Positions 7,859-17,369 of a stretch of 64,000 nt of DNA are shown in pieces; the stretch's first letter is position 1; each line of letters begins with the position of its first letter. The DNA lies in the NCBI GenBank assembly GCA_022772735.1, contig JALEZD010000008.1, positions 185,224 through 249,223 of the forward strand. Direction: 5' to 3'. The notes beneath the pieces are model-generated. The model was given only the letters and a program-made list of their open reading frames with translations. It ran no database searches and was not told where the DNA came from. Both the position numbers and the translations under genes were made by a program. This DNA comes from Erysipelotrichaceae bacterium (GTDB lineage Bacteria > Bacillota_I > Bacilli_A > Erysipelotrichales > Erysipelotrichaceae).

Positions 7859-10453
7859 ATGAAAGAATTAGCTAGTAAATATAATCATATTGATGTTGAA
7901 AAAGGACAATATGATAATTGGGTGAAAAATGGATATTTTGAAGCAGGAGATTTGAGTAAAGAGCCATTTACAATTGTAATTCCACCACCAAATGTTACAG
8001 GGAAATTACATTTAGGTCATGCGTGGGATAATACATTACAAGATATTCTTGCAAGATATAAAAGGTTAAAAGGATATGATGTTCTTTATTTACCAGGAAT
8101 GGATCATGCAGGAATTGCAACTCAAGCAAAAGTAGATGCTTTATTGAAGGAACAAGGGCTTTCTAGATATGATTTAGGGAGAGAAGGTTTTTTAAATAAA
8201 GCGTGGGAATGGAAAAAAGAGTATGCTGGACACATAAGAGAACAATGGGCTTCAATGGGTATAGGGTTAGACTATACACGTGAAAGGTTTACACTGGACG
8301 ATGGATTAAATAAGGCCGTAAATAAAGTATTTGTTGACTTATACAATGAAGGGTTAATTTATCAAGATTATAAAATTATTAATTGGGATCCTGTTGCTAA
8401 AACTGCATTAAGTAATATAGAAGTGTACCATCAAGATGATGCAGGGAAAATGTATTATTTTGATTATAAAGTTAAAGAAAAAAACAAATCTTTTACTGTC
8501 GCAACAACTAGACCAGAAACAATGTTTGGAGATGTATGTGTTGTCGTTCATCCAGATGATTTAAGATATAAAGATTTAATTGGTTTACATGCAATAAATC
8601 CAGCAAATAATCAAGAATTAATTATAATTGCGGATGATTATATTGATGTTGAATTTGGAAGTGGTGCAATGAAATGTACACCAGCACATGATCCAAATGA
8701 TTTTATGATTGCTGAAAGGCATAATTTAGATAAACCAATTTGTATGAATCCAGATGGAACAATGAATAGTCTTGCAAATGAGTTTGAGGGATTAGATAGA
8801 TTTGTATGTAGAGAAAAACTTGTAGAAAAAATAAAAAATGAAGGTAATTTGATTAAAATAGAAGATATTACTCATCCAGTTGGTCATTCTGAAAGAACTC
8901 ATGCAGTAATAGAACCATATCTATCAAAACAATGGTTTGTAAAAATGAAACCACTCGCTAGTGATGTGTTAAATAATCAAAAGAATGAAAAAACTAAAAT
9001 AAATTTTTATCCATCAAGATTTGAAAAAACGTTTAATCAATGGTTAGAAAATATTGAAGACTGGTGTATATCAAGACAGCTTTGGTGGGGACATAGAATT
9101 CCTGCATATTATCACAAAGAAACAAATGAAATAATTGTAAGTGAAATACCCCCAAAGGATATTGAAAATTATATACAAGATGAAGATGTGTTAGATACTT
9201 GGTTTTCAAGTGCTCTTTGGCCTTTTAGTACATTAGGTTGGCCAGAAAATACAGATGATTTAAATCGCTATTATCCAACTTCATGTATGGTTACAGGATA
9301 TGACATAATATTTTTCTGGGTTGCAAGAATGGCAATTCAAGGTAGACATTTTACAAATAATTATCCATTCAAAGATGTTTTAATTCATGGGCTTACAAGA
9401 GATTCGCAAGGAAGAAAAATGTCAAAATCATTAGGAAATGGTATTAATCCATTAGAAGTTAAAGAAAAATATGGAGTTGATGCATTGAGATTTTTCTTGA
9501 CTACAAATTCTGCCCCTGGACAAGATATAAGATATATTGAAGAAAAAGTTGAATCTTCATGGAATTTTATTAATAAATTATGGAATGCTTCAAGATTTGT
9601 TATGATGAATTTACCAGAAAATTATAATTCTGATAATTTTGATACAAATAAACTTAGTGATATTGACAAATGGATTATAAATAAATTTAATAAGACATTA
9701 ACAATTGTAGGTGAAAATATGGAAAAATATGAATTTGCGATTGTTGGTAGTGAATTATATAGTTTTGTATGGGATGATTTCTGTAGTTGGTATATAGAAC
9801 TTTGCAAATCAGAACTTAATAGTGATGATAAAGAGGGGGCAATGTATACACTTTATACTATTCTAAATTCAATACTAAAAATGTTACATCCATTTATGCC
9901 ATTTGTATCTGAAAAAATTTATCAAGCTTTACATAATGAAACAACATCAATACATAAAGCTACTTGGCCAAATTGTATAAATATCGGTGATTTTAATTTT
10001 AATCTGGTTGAAAAACTTATTTCTCTTATAAAAAATATAAGAGAAGTAAAAGTTGAAAATAATTTAAAACCGTCTACACCTTTAGATATTAAGGTTACTG
10101 ATTTAAATGATAATGTAACTGAATTTAGTGATGTTTTAAAAGAAATATTATTCAAGATGACAAAATCAAATATTAACAATTCTTTAGTTGGTGAACTAAG
10201 TGTTCGAGCAATTTTTGATGGTAAATTATATATTAGTAGTTCTCAATTAATTGATAAAGAAGCAGAAATATTAAAACTAACTAATGAAGAAATCAGATTG
10301 AACAATGAAATTAATCGTTGTAAAAATATGTTGTCGAATGAAAAATTCACATCTAAAGCACCTATTGAGAAGGTTAATGAAGAAAAAATTAAACTTGAAA
10401 AATATTTAAATGAGTATGAAATAGTTATTAATAGACTAAAAGAATTGAAATAA
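7859..10453 (+). CDS. valS: Valyl-tRNA synthetase
   Basis: A class I aminoacyl-tRNA synthetase of 864 aa that charges tRNA-Val and edits misacylated threonine. Motifs: GKLHLGHAWD (HIGH), the editing domain with TTRPETMFGD, DWCISRQLWWGHRIPA, and RKMSKSLGNG (KMSKS). The C-terminal coiled-coil tRNA-binding arm is present. ATG 7859 is chosen because GGAGG (7849-7853) precedes it; a longer frame starting at 7781 would run through the T-box leader. Expression is set by the T-box at 7637-7848. A terminator follows at 10464. Confidence 0.98.
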   Translation: MKELASKYNHIDVEKGQYDNWVKNGYFEAGDLSKEPFTIVIPPPNVTGKLHLGHAWDNTLQDILARYKRLKGYDVLYLPGMDHAGIATQAKVDALLKEQGLSRYDLGREGFLNKAWEWKKEYAGHIREQWASMGIGLDYTRERFTLDDGLNKAVNKVFVDLYNEGLIYQDYKIINWDPVAKTALSNIEVYHQDDAGKMYYFDYKVKEKNKSFTVATTRPETMFGDVCVVVHPDDLRYKDLIGLHAINPANNQELIIIADDYIDVEFGSGAMKCTPAHDPNDFMIAERHNLDKPICMNPDGTMNSLANEFEGLDRFVCREKLVEKIKNEGNLIKIEDITHPVGHSERTHAVIEPYLSKQWFVKMKPLASDVLNNQKNEKTKINFYPSRFEKTFNQWLENIEDWCISRQLWWGHRIPAYYHKETNEIIVSEIPPKDIENYIQDEDVLDTWFSSALWPFSTLGWPENTDDLNRYYPTSCMVTGYDIIFFWVARMAIQGRHFTNNYPFKDVLIHGLTRDSQGRKMSKSLGNGINPLEVKEKYGVDALRFFLTTNSAPGQDIRYIEEKVESSWNFINKLWNASRFVMMNLPENYNSDNFDTNKLSDIDKWIINKFNKTLTIVGENMEKYEFAIVGSELYSFVWDDFCSWYIELCKSELNSDDKEGAMYTLYTILNSILKMLHPFMPFVSEKIYQALHNETTSIHKATWPNCINIGDFNFNLVEKLISLIKNIREVKVENNLKPSTPLDIKVTDLNDNVTEFSDVLKEILFKMTKSNINNSLVGELSVRAIFDGKLYISSSQLIDKEAEILKLTNEEIRLNNEINRCKNMLSNEKFTSKAPIEKVNEEKIKLEKYLNEYEIVINRLKELK

Positions 10454-10463
10454 CTTTATTATT

Positions 10464-10492
10464 GAGCACTTTTATAGTAGTGCTCTTTTTTA
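10464..10492 (+). terminator. Terminator after valS
   Basis: Stem GAGCACT (10464-10470) with AGTGCTC (10479-10485), 8-nt loop, followed by seven Ts. Confidence 0.9.
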
Positions 10493-10537
10493 ATTGGTTT
10501 ACAATATGTGAAAAACATTAATAAATTCTTACAAAAA

Positions 10538-10551
10538 TGTAAACGCTTAAC
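10538..10551. promoter_or_regulatory. cre-like site upstream of ppdK
   Basis: TGTAAACGCTTAAC matches the CcpA operator pattern TGNAANCGNWNNCA except at the last two bases. It ends 8 bp before the -35 box, a position compatible with CcpA activation or with weak repression. Assignment is by pattern only. Confidence 0.5.
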
Positions 10552-10558
10552 TTTTTCG

Positions 10559-10587
10559 TTGTTTATACTTCTTTAATGTTTTATAAT
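10559..10587 (+). promoter_or_regulatory. Promoter of ppdK
   Basis: The -35 TTGTTT (10559-10564) and -10 TATAAT (10582-10587) are separated by 17 bp, 31 bp before the start codon. Confidence 0.8.
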
Positions 10588-10617
10588 TAGTTTATCTAAT
10601 AGAAAATGGAGGATAAT

Positions 10618-13254
10618 ATGACAAAGAACAAATTTGTATATGATTTTTCAGAAGGTAATGGAAAAATGCGAGAAATCCTTGGTGGAAAAGGAGCAAACCT
10701 TGCTGAAATGTCACTTTTAGGTATGCCAGTACCACAAGGATTCACTATTACAACTGAAGCATGTAATAAATACTATGAAGATAATCAAATAATTAACGAC
10801 GAAATTAAGAAAGAAATTTTTGAACACCTTGATTCATTAGAAAAATTAACTGGGAAAAAATTAGGTGATAAAGAAAATCCTTTATTAGTATCTGTAAGAA
10901 GTGGATCAAGAGCTTCAATGCCTGGAATGATGGATACAATTTTAAATCTTGGAATTAATGATGATGTTGTTGAAACTATTTCAAGAAAAACTTCAAATCC
11001 AAGATTTGCATATGATAATTACAGAAGGTTTATTCAAATGTTTGCTGATGTGGTAATGGGATTACCAAAAAAACAATTTGAAATTATAATTGATGAAATG
11101 AAAGAAAAAAAAGGTGTCAAGTTAGATACAGAACTTGATGCTGAAGATTTAAAAGAAATGGTTGAAAGATTTAAAGATTTTTATAAGAAAAACTTAAATG
11201 AATCTTTCCCAACTGATCCAAAGGTACAACTTGAAAGAGCAGTTGAAGCTGTTTTTAAATCTTGGAATAACCCAAGAGCAATTTATTATAGAAAAATGAA
11301 TGATATTCCATATACATGGGGAACTGCTGTAAATGTTCAAATGATGGTATTTGGAAATATGGGTAATGATTGTGGAACAGGTGTTGCCTTTACAAGACAT
11401 CCTGGTAATGGTGAAAATAAATTATTTGGTGAATTTTTAATGAATGCACAAGGTGAAGATGTTGTTGCAGGAATAAGAACACCTCAAAGTATTGATGAAC
11501 TAAAACAAATAATGCCAAATGCTTATGATGACTTTGTTGAAATTACAAAAAAACTTGAAAAACATTACAAAGATATGCAAGATATGGAATTTACAATTGA
11601 AAATGGTAAATTATACATGTTGCAAACAAGAAACGGTAAAAGAACTGCAGCAGCTGCATTAAAAATTGCTTGTGATTTAGTAGATGAAGGTTTAATTACA
11701 ACAGATGATGCATTAATGATGGTACAACCAATGCAATTAGATACTTTGTTACATCCACAATTTGTTGAAAGTGAATTAAAGAATGCAACAGTATTAACTT
11801 CTGGGCTTCCAGCATCTCCTGGTGCAGCAAGTGGTGAAATAGTATTTACTGCTGAAGATGCAATTAAACAGGCTGATTTAGGTGTTAAAGTAATTTTGGT
11901 AAGACTTGAAACAAGTCCAGAAGACATAGAAGGTATGGATGTTGCTCAAGGTATATTAACTGTTCGTGGTGGTATGACTTCTCATGCAGCTGTTGTTGCT
12001 CGTGGTATGGGTAGATGCTGCGTATCAGGATGTGGTGATATTGTTATAAATGAAGAAGATAAAACATTTACTGTAAATGGTAAAACATTCCATGAAGGCG
12101 ACTTTATTTCGCTAGATGGAAGTACTGGAAATGTTTACGGAAGTGCTATAAAGACTGAATCACCAAAAATATCTGGAAATTTTGAAAGATTTATGAAGTG
12201 GGCTGATGAAAGAAGAACACTTGAAATTAGAACTAATGCAGATACTCCAAAAGATGCAAGACAAGCTGTTGAATTTGGTGCTGAAGGAATTGGGTTAGTC
12301 AGAACTGAACACATGTTTTTTGATTCAACAAGAATAAAAGCAATGCGTGAAATGATTATAAGCAAAAATCCTGAACAAAGAAAAAGGGCACTTAATAAAC
12401 TATTGCCATATCAAAGAGAAGATTTTGAAGGTATTTATGAAGCAATGGAAGGTAAAAGTGTTACTATTAGATATTTAGATCCTCCTTTACATGAATTTTT
12501 ACCTAATAATGCGTCAGACGTTGCTTCACTAGCTATAGATATGAGAACAACTGTTTCTGAATTAAAATCAGTAATTACTTCATTACATGAATTCAACCCA
12601 ATGATGGGGCATAGAGGATGTAGACTAAGTATTACATATCCCGAAATTGCTGAAATGCAAACAACTGCAGTAATTGAAGCAGCTATAAATGTAAACAAAA
12701 GACATCCTGAATATAAAATAAAACCAGAAATAATGATTCCACTTGTTGGTGATATTGAAGAATTAAAGTTTGTTAAAAAAGTTGTAGTTGATACTGCTGA
12801 AAAAATAATTAAAGAAAGAAATGCTAAGTTAGAATACTTAGTAGGAACAATGATTGAAATACCTCGTGCTGCATTACTTGCAGATGAAATCGCAAAAGAA
12901 GCTGAATTCTTCAGCTTTGGAACAAATGATTTAACACAAATGACATTTGGTTTTTCAAGAGATGATGCAGGAAACTTTTTGAGCGATTATTATAATAAAA
13001 AGATATACGATTTTGATCCATTTGCACATGTAGATACAAATGGAGTAGGAAAATTAATCAAAACAGCCGTAACATTAGGAAAACAAGAAAGGCCTAATAT
13101 TAAATTAGGAGTTTGTGGTGAACATGGGGGAGATCCAAAATCAATAAAATTTTTCCATGAAGTTGGATTAACTTATGTATCTTGTTCTCCATATAGAGTT
13201 CCAATTGCAAGACTTGCTGCAGCACAGGCAGCTATTGAGGAGTCACGTAAGTAA
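10618..13254 (+). CDS. ppdK: Pyruvate, phosphate dikinase
   Basis: PPDK of 878 aa interconverts pyruvate + ATP + Pi and PEP + AMP + PPi; in anaerobes it often runs in glycolysis to gain pyrophosphate-linked energy. The N-terminal ATP-grasp domain starts with GGKGANLAEMSLLGMPVP. The phosphohistidine domain carries GGMTSHAAVVARGMG with the catalytic His. The C-terminal TIM barrel carries GTNDLTQMTFGFSRDDA and the catalytic Cys in GVCGEHGGD. ATG 10618 is preferred over ATG 10606 because GGAGG (10608-10612) overlaps the latter. A cre-like site and a strong promoter lie upstream. Length is normal. Confidence 0.98.
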   Translation: MTKNKFVYDFSEGNGKMREILGGKGANLAEMSLLGMPVPQGFTITTEACNKYYEDNQIINDEIKKEIFEHLDSLEKLTGKKLGDKENPLLVSVRSGSRASMPGMMDTILNLGINDDVVETISRKTSNPRFAYDNYRRFIQMFADVVMGLPKKQFEIIIDEMKEKKGVKLDTELDAEDLKEMVERFKDFYKKNLNESFPTDPKVQLERAVEAVFKSWNNPRAIYYRKMNDIPYTWGTAVNVQMMVFGNMGNDCGTGVAFTRHPGNGENKLFGEFLMNAQGEDVVAGIRTPQSIDELKQIMPNAYDDFVEITKKLEKHYKDMQDMEFTIENGKLYMLQTRNGKRTAAAALKIACDLVDEGLITTDDALMMVQPMQLDTLLHPQFVESELKNATVLTSGLPASPGAASGEIVFTAEDAIKQADLGVKVILVRLETSPEDIEGMDVAQGILTVRGGMTSHAAVVARGMGRCCVSGCGDIVINEEDKTFTVNGKTFHEGDFISLDGSTGNVYGSAIKTESPKISGNFERFMKWADERRTLEIRTNADTPKDARQAVEFGAEGIGLVRTEHMFFDSTRIKAMREMIISKNPEQRKRALNKLLPYQREDFEGIYEAMEGKSVTIRYLDPPLHEFLPNNASDVASLAIDMRTTVSELKSVITSLHEFNPMMGHRGCRLSITYPEIAEMQTTAVIEAAINVNKRHPEYKIKPEIMIPLVGDIEELKFVKKVVVDTAEKIIKERNAKLEYLVGTMIEIPRAALLADEIAKEAEFFSFGTNDLTQMTFGFSRDDAGNFLSDYYNKKIYDFDPFAHVDTNGVGKLIKTAVTLGKQERPNIKLGVCGEHGGDPKSIKFFHEVGLTYVSCSPYRVPIARLAAAQAAIEESRK

Positions 13255-13269
13255 AATATCTGATTTGTT

Positions 13270-13414
13270 TTTTTGGAACTTATGAAATTCCTATAGATTT
13301 CATAAAACAAAGCATGAAAGTCTAGTATTCTGGAAATACTTCTCATTAGCCAGAAATGCGTAAATTTAATCTATTCCTAGTATAGGGTATCTGCAAAGAT
13401 ACCCTATATTTTTT
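13270..13414 (+). ncRNA. Candidate structured RNA or ppdK 3' UTR
   Basis: The stretch after ppdK has no open frame but can form three hairpins: TATGAAAT/ATTTCATA (13281-13304), TTCTGG/CCAGAA nested in GCAT/ATGC (about 13313-13360), and a strong terminator (13381-13414). The arrangement is that of a small independent RNA ending in an intrinsic terminator. No promoter was identified and no known RNA family was recognised, so it may simply be a structured 3' UTR. Confidence 0.25.
13381..13414 (+). terminator. Strong terminator downstream of ppdK
   Basis: A perfect 11-bp stem, TATAGGGTATC (13381-13391) with GATACCCTATA (13398-13408), closes a 6-nt loop and is followed by six Ts. It marks the left border of the accessory patch. 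Confidence 0.93.
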
Positions 13415-13531
13415 ACAAAAATAGTTGTTATCATCCTATCGTGAGATTGTAATACAAGTCTTTTCTGAATGAATTTAATAAAATTTTGAAGCTTTTGTTT
13501 CGAAAATAGAAACTTGAAAGAAGGTTTGTAA

Positions 13532-13837
13532 ATGTTCGGATTTACAGCAAAAAAGATAAAAAAAACTTGTATGAGGTCAGGATTATCACAAGATGAAGCT
13601 GCTAATTATATGAAGATTAATAAGCGAGCAATTAGTCAGATTAAGGCTGATTAGATAAATGTATATGCTGATGAGCTTGCACAATTTTCTCGTATTTATG
13701 AGGTTGATGTAAGATAGCTACTATTTGTAGAAGTTACATCCGAAGGAGAAGAGCAGAGATTAGCTGCTAAGTATAGTTCCTTTTTTAAGCTGCTTGAGAA
13801 ACCTCGGATCGAGAAATCGATGATGTTTTTTAGGTGA
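13532..13837 (+). pseudogene. XRE-family regulator with two in-frame TAG stops
   Basis: Translation from ATG 13532 in one frame gives a helix-turn-helix regulator (SGLSQDEAANYMKINKRAIS and on), interrupted by TAG at 13652-13654 and TAG at 13715-13717, then continuing as LLFVEVTSEGEEQRLAAKYS to TGA 13835-13837. The stretches after each stop still read like normal XRE sequence (ADELAQFSRIYEVDVR, then LLFVE), so each stop looks like a single-base change: the first at a position usually Lys/Glu, the second at a usual Glu. No frameshift is needed. Such regulators often precede an ImmA/IrrE peptidase, which is absent here. It is probably a decayed part of the same transferred segment as the downstream helicase. 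Confidence 0.8.
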
Positions 13838-13990
13838 TTAAGCGTAAAGTAGATGGAATACTTTAAAAACTTAATATTGTCTTTATGGACCGGTATGACT
13901 AAATCTTGTCGGTTTTCTTTTCGACATAGTTTTATTGTGAATATGGTATTATATGTATAGGAGATCACAAAAAGCTAAAGGGGGTAAAAT

Positions 13991-16711
13991 ATGATAGACC
14001 CTACAAAAGAAATGATTGTATTGAAGGGGAAGATTAAAACATATTCTGTTAAATCTTGTATTTACAATCAAACTACGAAAAAATGGGATGTTACATTTAT
14101 AAATGGGAAAACATTCTCATATGCATACAATAATGTAGAAAAATTATATCCAGGCAAGCAAATAGATTTGAGTGAGTATAATTTGCAAGATTCAAAAGGT
14201 AAGCCACTTTTTGAAGTTAAAACTGTTTATGTTTTCAAAGGTAGTAGAACCTATTATCATGTAATTTATCGCAATGGTTATTCCATGGGCTACAGCAATG
14301 ATGAAATACGTTTGGTAAGGAGTGTTTTTCAATCTAAAAAAAGTAAAGACATATGGGAATACTTTAAACAAATTTCTGAGATAAGCAATCTGCTTGATGA
14401 TTCTGATGAGCTAATTCTAAAGAAACAGTTTGAAAAGATTGGCTTTATTTCTGAAAACAATGCTTTAAGTCCGTACCTTAACTCAAAGAATCCAATTAAA
14501 AATGTTAGCCAAATTCCGATATTTCCTTTTGGTTGCAACACTAGTCAATATAAGGCTGTTGAACATGCAATTTATAACCAGCTGAGTGTGATACAAGGAC
14601 CTCCAGGAACTGGAAAAACTCAAACGATTCTTAATATTATTGCTAATCTTCTTGTGGCAGGAAAGAATATACAAATTGTGTCAAATAATAACTCTGCTAT
14701 TGAAAATGTACAGGATAAACTTGCATCCCCTAAGTATGGTTTGGATTTTATAGTGGCCAAATTGGGAAAGGTAGACAACAAAAAGGAGTTCATAGAAAAT
14801 CAAATTATCGAATATCCTGATTTTTCAGATTGGGAATACAAGGGAAATATTCATGAACTGATTTCAGAAATACATTCTTTATCACAGAAGTTAAAGGTGG
14901 TTTATGCGGATGAGGAGGCAATAGCCAAACTTACTGCAGAAAAGTCAGGAATTCTTGTTGAGAAATTCCATTTTGATCTGTACGTCAAAGAATCCGGCGC
15001 AGAACTACTGCCAATACGATTTAAGAAAAATGTATCTTCATCAGATATTATGCATCTTTGGCAGATATTACTGGATAAATCTGAAAAAGGACAAGCATTA
15101 GCTCTTTGGGAAAAGATTATCTTGTTCTTTAAATTTGGTTTGCGATACAAAAGAATATATGACCAGGATTTTGCTGACATAATACATTCTCTTCAGGCAA
15201 TGTTCTATGATAATCGAATCAAAGAAATAGACAAAGAGGTTATCAAGCTTAAATCGGATGTGGAAAGTAAAAAAATAAATACAGATGATCTCACATCTAA
15301 GTCTATGGAATATTTGAAGCATGTTTTAGCAAAGCGATATTCACAAAGAAATAGTAGAAGAGTTATAACGGAGGAGGATTTCTGGAAAAATCCACAAGAT
15401 GTACTTGAGGAATATCCGGTAACTCTCAGCACAACCTTTGCATCTAAATCTAGCCTTGGTAGCAGATTAAACACTGTTCAATATGATTATCTGATAATGG
15501 ATGAAGCTTCCCAGGTAGATATAGCAACGGGAGTTCTTGCATTGTCATCATCTTTTAATGCTGTAATAGTTGGAGATACAAAGCAATTGCCTAATGTTAT
15601 TACGGAAGATGACAGAAATAGAGCTGAAGATATTTTTAAACAATATGATATTCCTGAAGGATATAAGTTTACAAAAAGCTTTTTACAGTCAATTCTTGAC
15701 ATTGTTCCTGATGTTCCAATGACGTTATTACGCGAACATTATCGTTGTCATCCTAAAATAATTAATTTTTGCAATCAAAAGTTTTATTCCGGTGAGCTTC
15801 TTGTAATGACCCATGACAAAGGAGAAGATGATGTAATTAAGGCTATTACAACAGTCGCAGGAAACCATGAACGAGATAGATTTAACCAAAGGCAAATTGA
15901 TATAATTAAACAGGAAATATTATCAGAATTAGACTATGACTTATCAGAAGTAGGGATTATATCTCCATACAGAAATCAGGTTAATGCAATCAGACAAGAG
16001 ATTCCTAATGTAGATGTTAATACAGTTCATAAATTTCAAGGAAGAGAGAAAGACACCATTATTATCTCTACAGTAGATGATGAAAAGAACGACTTTTCTG
16101 ATAATCCATATCTGATAAATGTTGCTGTTTCCAGAGCTAAAAAACATCTATATATTGTTGCGTCTGGAAATAATACTGGGGATGGAAATATAAATGATCT
16201 TATTTCTTATATTCGTTACAACAACTGCGAGGTGATTGAAAGCAAGGTTTATTCGATTTTTGATTATCTTTTTAGTAATTACTCTTATGCAAGAATGAAG
16301 TACCTTAAGGAAAAGAAACGCATATCTGAATATGATTCAGAAAATCTGATGTTTGCATTACTTTCTGAAATAATAGAAGAAAGCAAGAGAAATGATATAG
16401 GTGTGGTTTGTCATTTGCCATTAAATCTTATTTTAAGAGATTATGATAGATTAACAGATGAGGAAAAGCGGTATGCAACAAATCCACTGACACATCTTGA
16501 TTTTGCCATTTATAGCAAGATAAGCAAGAAGATACTTGCTGCTATTGAGGTCGATGGATATACTTATCATAAAAAAGGTACTAAGCAATCAAATAGAGAT
16601 TTATTAAAAAATTCAATTTTTGAGAAATACGATATTCCACTATTAAGATTTTCTACCACCGGAAGCGGTGAAAAAGAACGTTTGAATAAGTTGTTAGTAG
16701 GGATTTCGTAG
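13991..16711 (+). CDS. UPF1-like SF1 helicase fused to a DUF2726-like nuclease domain
   Basis: A 906-aa protein. The N-terminal ~180 residues are unassigned and contain two short beta-rich repeats (around 10-55 and 70-110). The SF1 (DNA2/NAM7-type) helicase core follows: Walker A GPPGTGKTQT (Lys209), motif II DEAS (Asp504), motif III GDTKQLP, motif IV region LREHYRCHPKI, motif V TVHKFQGREKDTI, motif VI VAVSRAKKHLYI. Between motifs I and II is a ~290-residue segment with an insertion rich in helices. The C-terminal ~110 residues carry LDFAI (Asp837), AIEVDGYTYH (Glu853, Asp855) and a following QSNRDLLKNSIF, the pattern of DUF2726/Vsr-like PD-(D/E)XK nucleases. AAAGGGGG precedes the start. It is intact although flanked by pseudogenes, and uses more GC-rich codons than its neighbours. 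Family is certain; a defence role is inference. Confidence 0.88.
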   Translation: MIDPTKEMIVLKGKIKTYSVKSCIYNQTTKKWDVTFINGKTFSYAYNNVEKLYPGKQIDLSEYNLQDSKGKPLFEVKTVYVFKGSRTYYHVIYRNGYSMGYSNDEIRLVRSVFQSKKSKDIWEYFKQISEISNLLDDSDELILKKQFEKIGFISENNALSPYLNSKNPIKNVSQIPIFPFGCNTSQYKAVEHAIYNQLSVIQGPPGTGKTQTILNIIANLLVAGKNIQIVSNNNSAIENVQDKLASPKYGLDFIVAKLGKVDNKKEFIENQIIEYPDFSDWEYKGNIHELISEIHSLSQKLKVVYADEEAIAKLTAEKSGILVEKFHFDLYVKESGAELLPIRFKKNVSSSDIMHLWQILLDKSEKGQALALWEKIILFFKFGLRYKRIYDQDFADIIHSLQAMFYDNRIKEIDKEVIKLKSDVESKKINTDDLTSKSMEYLKHVLAKRYSQRNSRRVITEEDFWKNPQDVLEEYPVTLSTTFASKSSLGSRLNTVQYDYLIMDEASQVDIATGVLALSSSFNAVIVGDTKQLPNVITEDDRNRAEDIFKQYDIPEGYKFTKSFLQSILDIVPDVPMTLLREHYRCHPKIINFCNQKFYSGELLVMTHDKGEDDVIKAITTVAGNHERDRFNQRQIDIIKQEILSELDYDLSEVGIISPYRNQVNAIRQEIPNVDVNTVHKFQGREKDTIIISTVDDEKNDFSDNPYLINVAVSRAKKHLYIVASGNNTGDGNINDLISYIRYNNCEVIESKVYSIFDYLFSNYSYARMKYLKEKKRISEYDSENLMFALLSEIIEESKRNDIGVVCHLPLNLILRDYDRLTDEEKRYATNPLTHLDFAIYSKISKKILAAIEVDGYTYHKKGTKQSNRDLLKNSIFEKYDIPLLRFSTTGSGEKERLNKLLVGIS

Positions 16712-16745
16712 TTCAGAAAGTTTATTTCAAGATAGTTATTGCTTT

Positions 16746-16785
16746 ACCCGCATTGCTGATTTAATCTGTGATGTGGGTATTTTAT
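16746..16785 (+). terminator. Terminator after the helicase gene
   Basis: Stem ACCCGCAT (16746-16753) with ATGTGGGT (16771-16778), one G-T pair, 17-nt loop, followed by ATTTTAT. The T tract is modest. Confidence 0.6.
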
Positions 16786-16925
16786 ATTATATTTCTTATT
16801 TTTTGATAATTAATACAGTAACACTATTTATAGTAATAAAAAAATTTGCAAAATGGAACTAAGTAGGTTTAATAAATACAATTGAGATATAAGATAAATC
16901 AACGAAAAAAAGAAATTTTATCATA

Positions 16926-17198
16926 ATGATTTTCATTTTGCTAAGACTTGACTCTGATGAAACAAACGAGGGTTTACGTCTATGTCAGTATATGCTGATA
17001 CTAGATGCAGAGAATGATAGGGATAATGTATTGATTGGAATAATTGAAGATAATACTGTGCATCGAATTTCACTAAAATAAATAAAAGAACATCTTGAGC
17101 GTAATTATCCTCCAAAAATAGATATTATTTATCATAAACCCTCACAAAAAATTGTTCAGAAAAAAGCTGGATATAAGTATAAGATTTTAAAAAAGTAG
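16926..17198 (+). pseudogene. Decayed small gene of unknown family with one internal stop
   Basis: One frame from ATG 16926 reads about 50 residues, stops at TAA 17079-17081, and continues in the same frame to TAG 17196-17198 with coding-like sequence (IKEHLERNYPPKIDIIYHKP, then a Lys-rich tail ending KYKILKK). The TAA could derive from a GAA Glu codon. No family was recognised. The rest of the 16.7-17.4 kb stretch holds only short fragments, for example a frame near 17326-17382 reading HFYAGTDEGYYSMEISPLQ, consistent with eroded accessory genes. It could also be noncoding. Confidence 0.4.
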
Positions 17199-17369
17199 TA
17201 AGAACGTTTACGAACGACTTATTTTTTGGGAATAAATATGATTCATTGTTTACTGAATATACGGTTTTTCGATATAAGTGTGTTACAGACATGTAACTTG
17301 ATGATAAAAAAACAACTACATATATCATTTTTATGCTGGCACAGATGAAGGTTATTATTCTATGGAGAT

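Noticed and set aside
13270..13414. tracrRNA or CRISPR remnant
   Set aside because: No cas genes, repeats or spacers are present and the hairpins do not fit a recognised tracrRNA pattern.
13532..13837. Amber recoding (functional TAG readthrough) of the XRE gene
   Set aside because: No other gene in the window has in-frame TAG, and neighbouring sequence is also decayed, so pseudogene is simpler.
13696..13968. Minus-strand frame of 90 codons opposite the XRE pseudogene
   Set aside because: It is the complement of recognisable regulator sequence, has no ribosome site, and resembles no family.
17125..17328. Minus-strand frame of 67 codons in the accessory patch
   Set aside because: No ribosome site or recognisable domain; it opposes a better, though broken, plus-strand frame.
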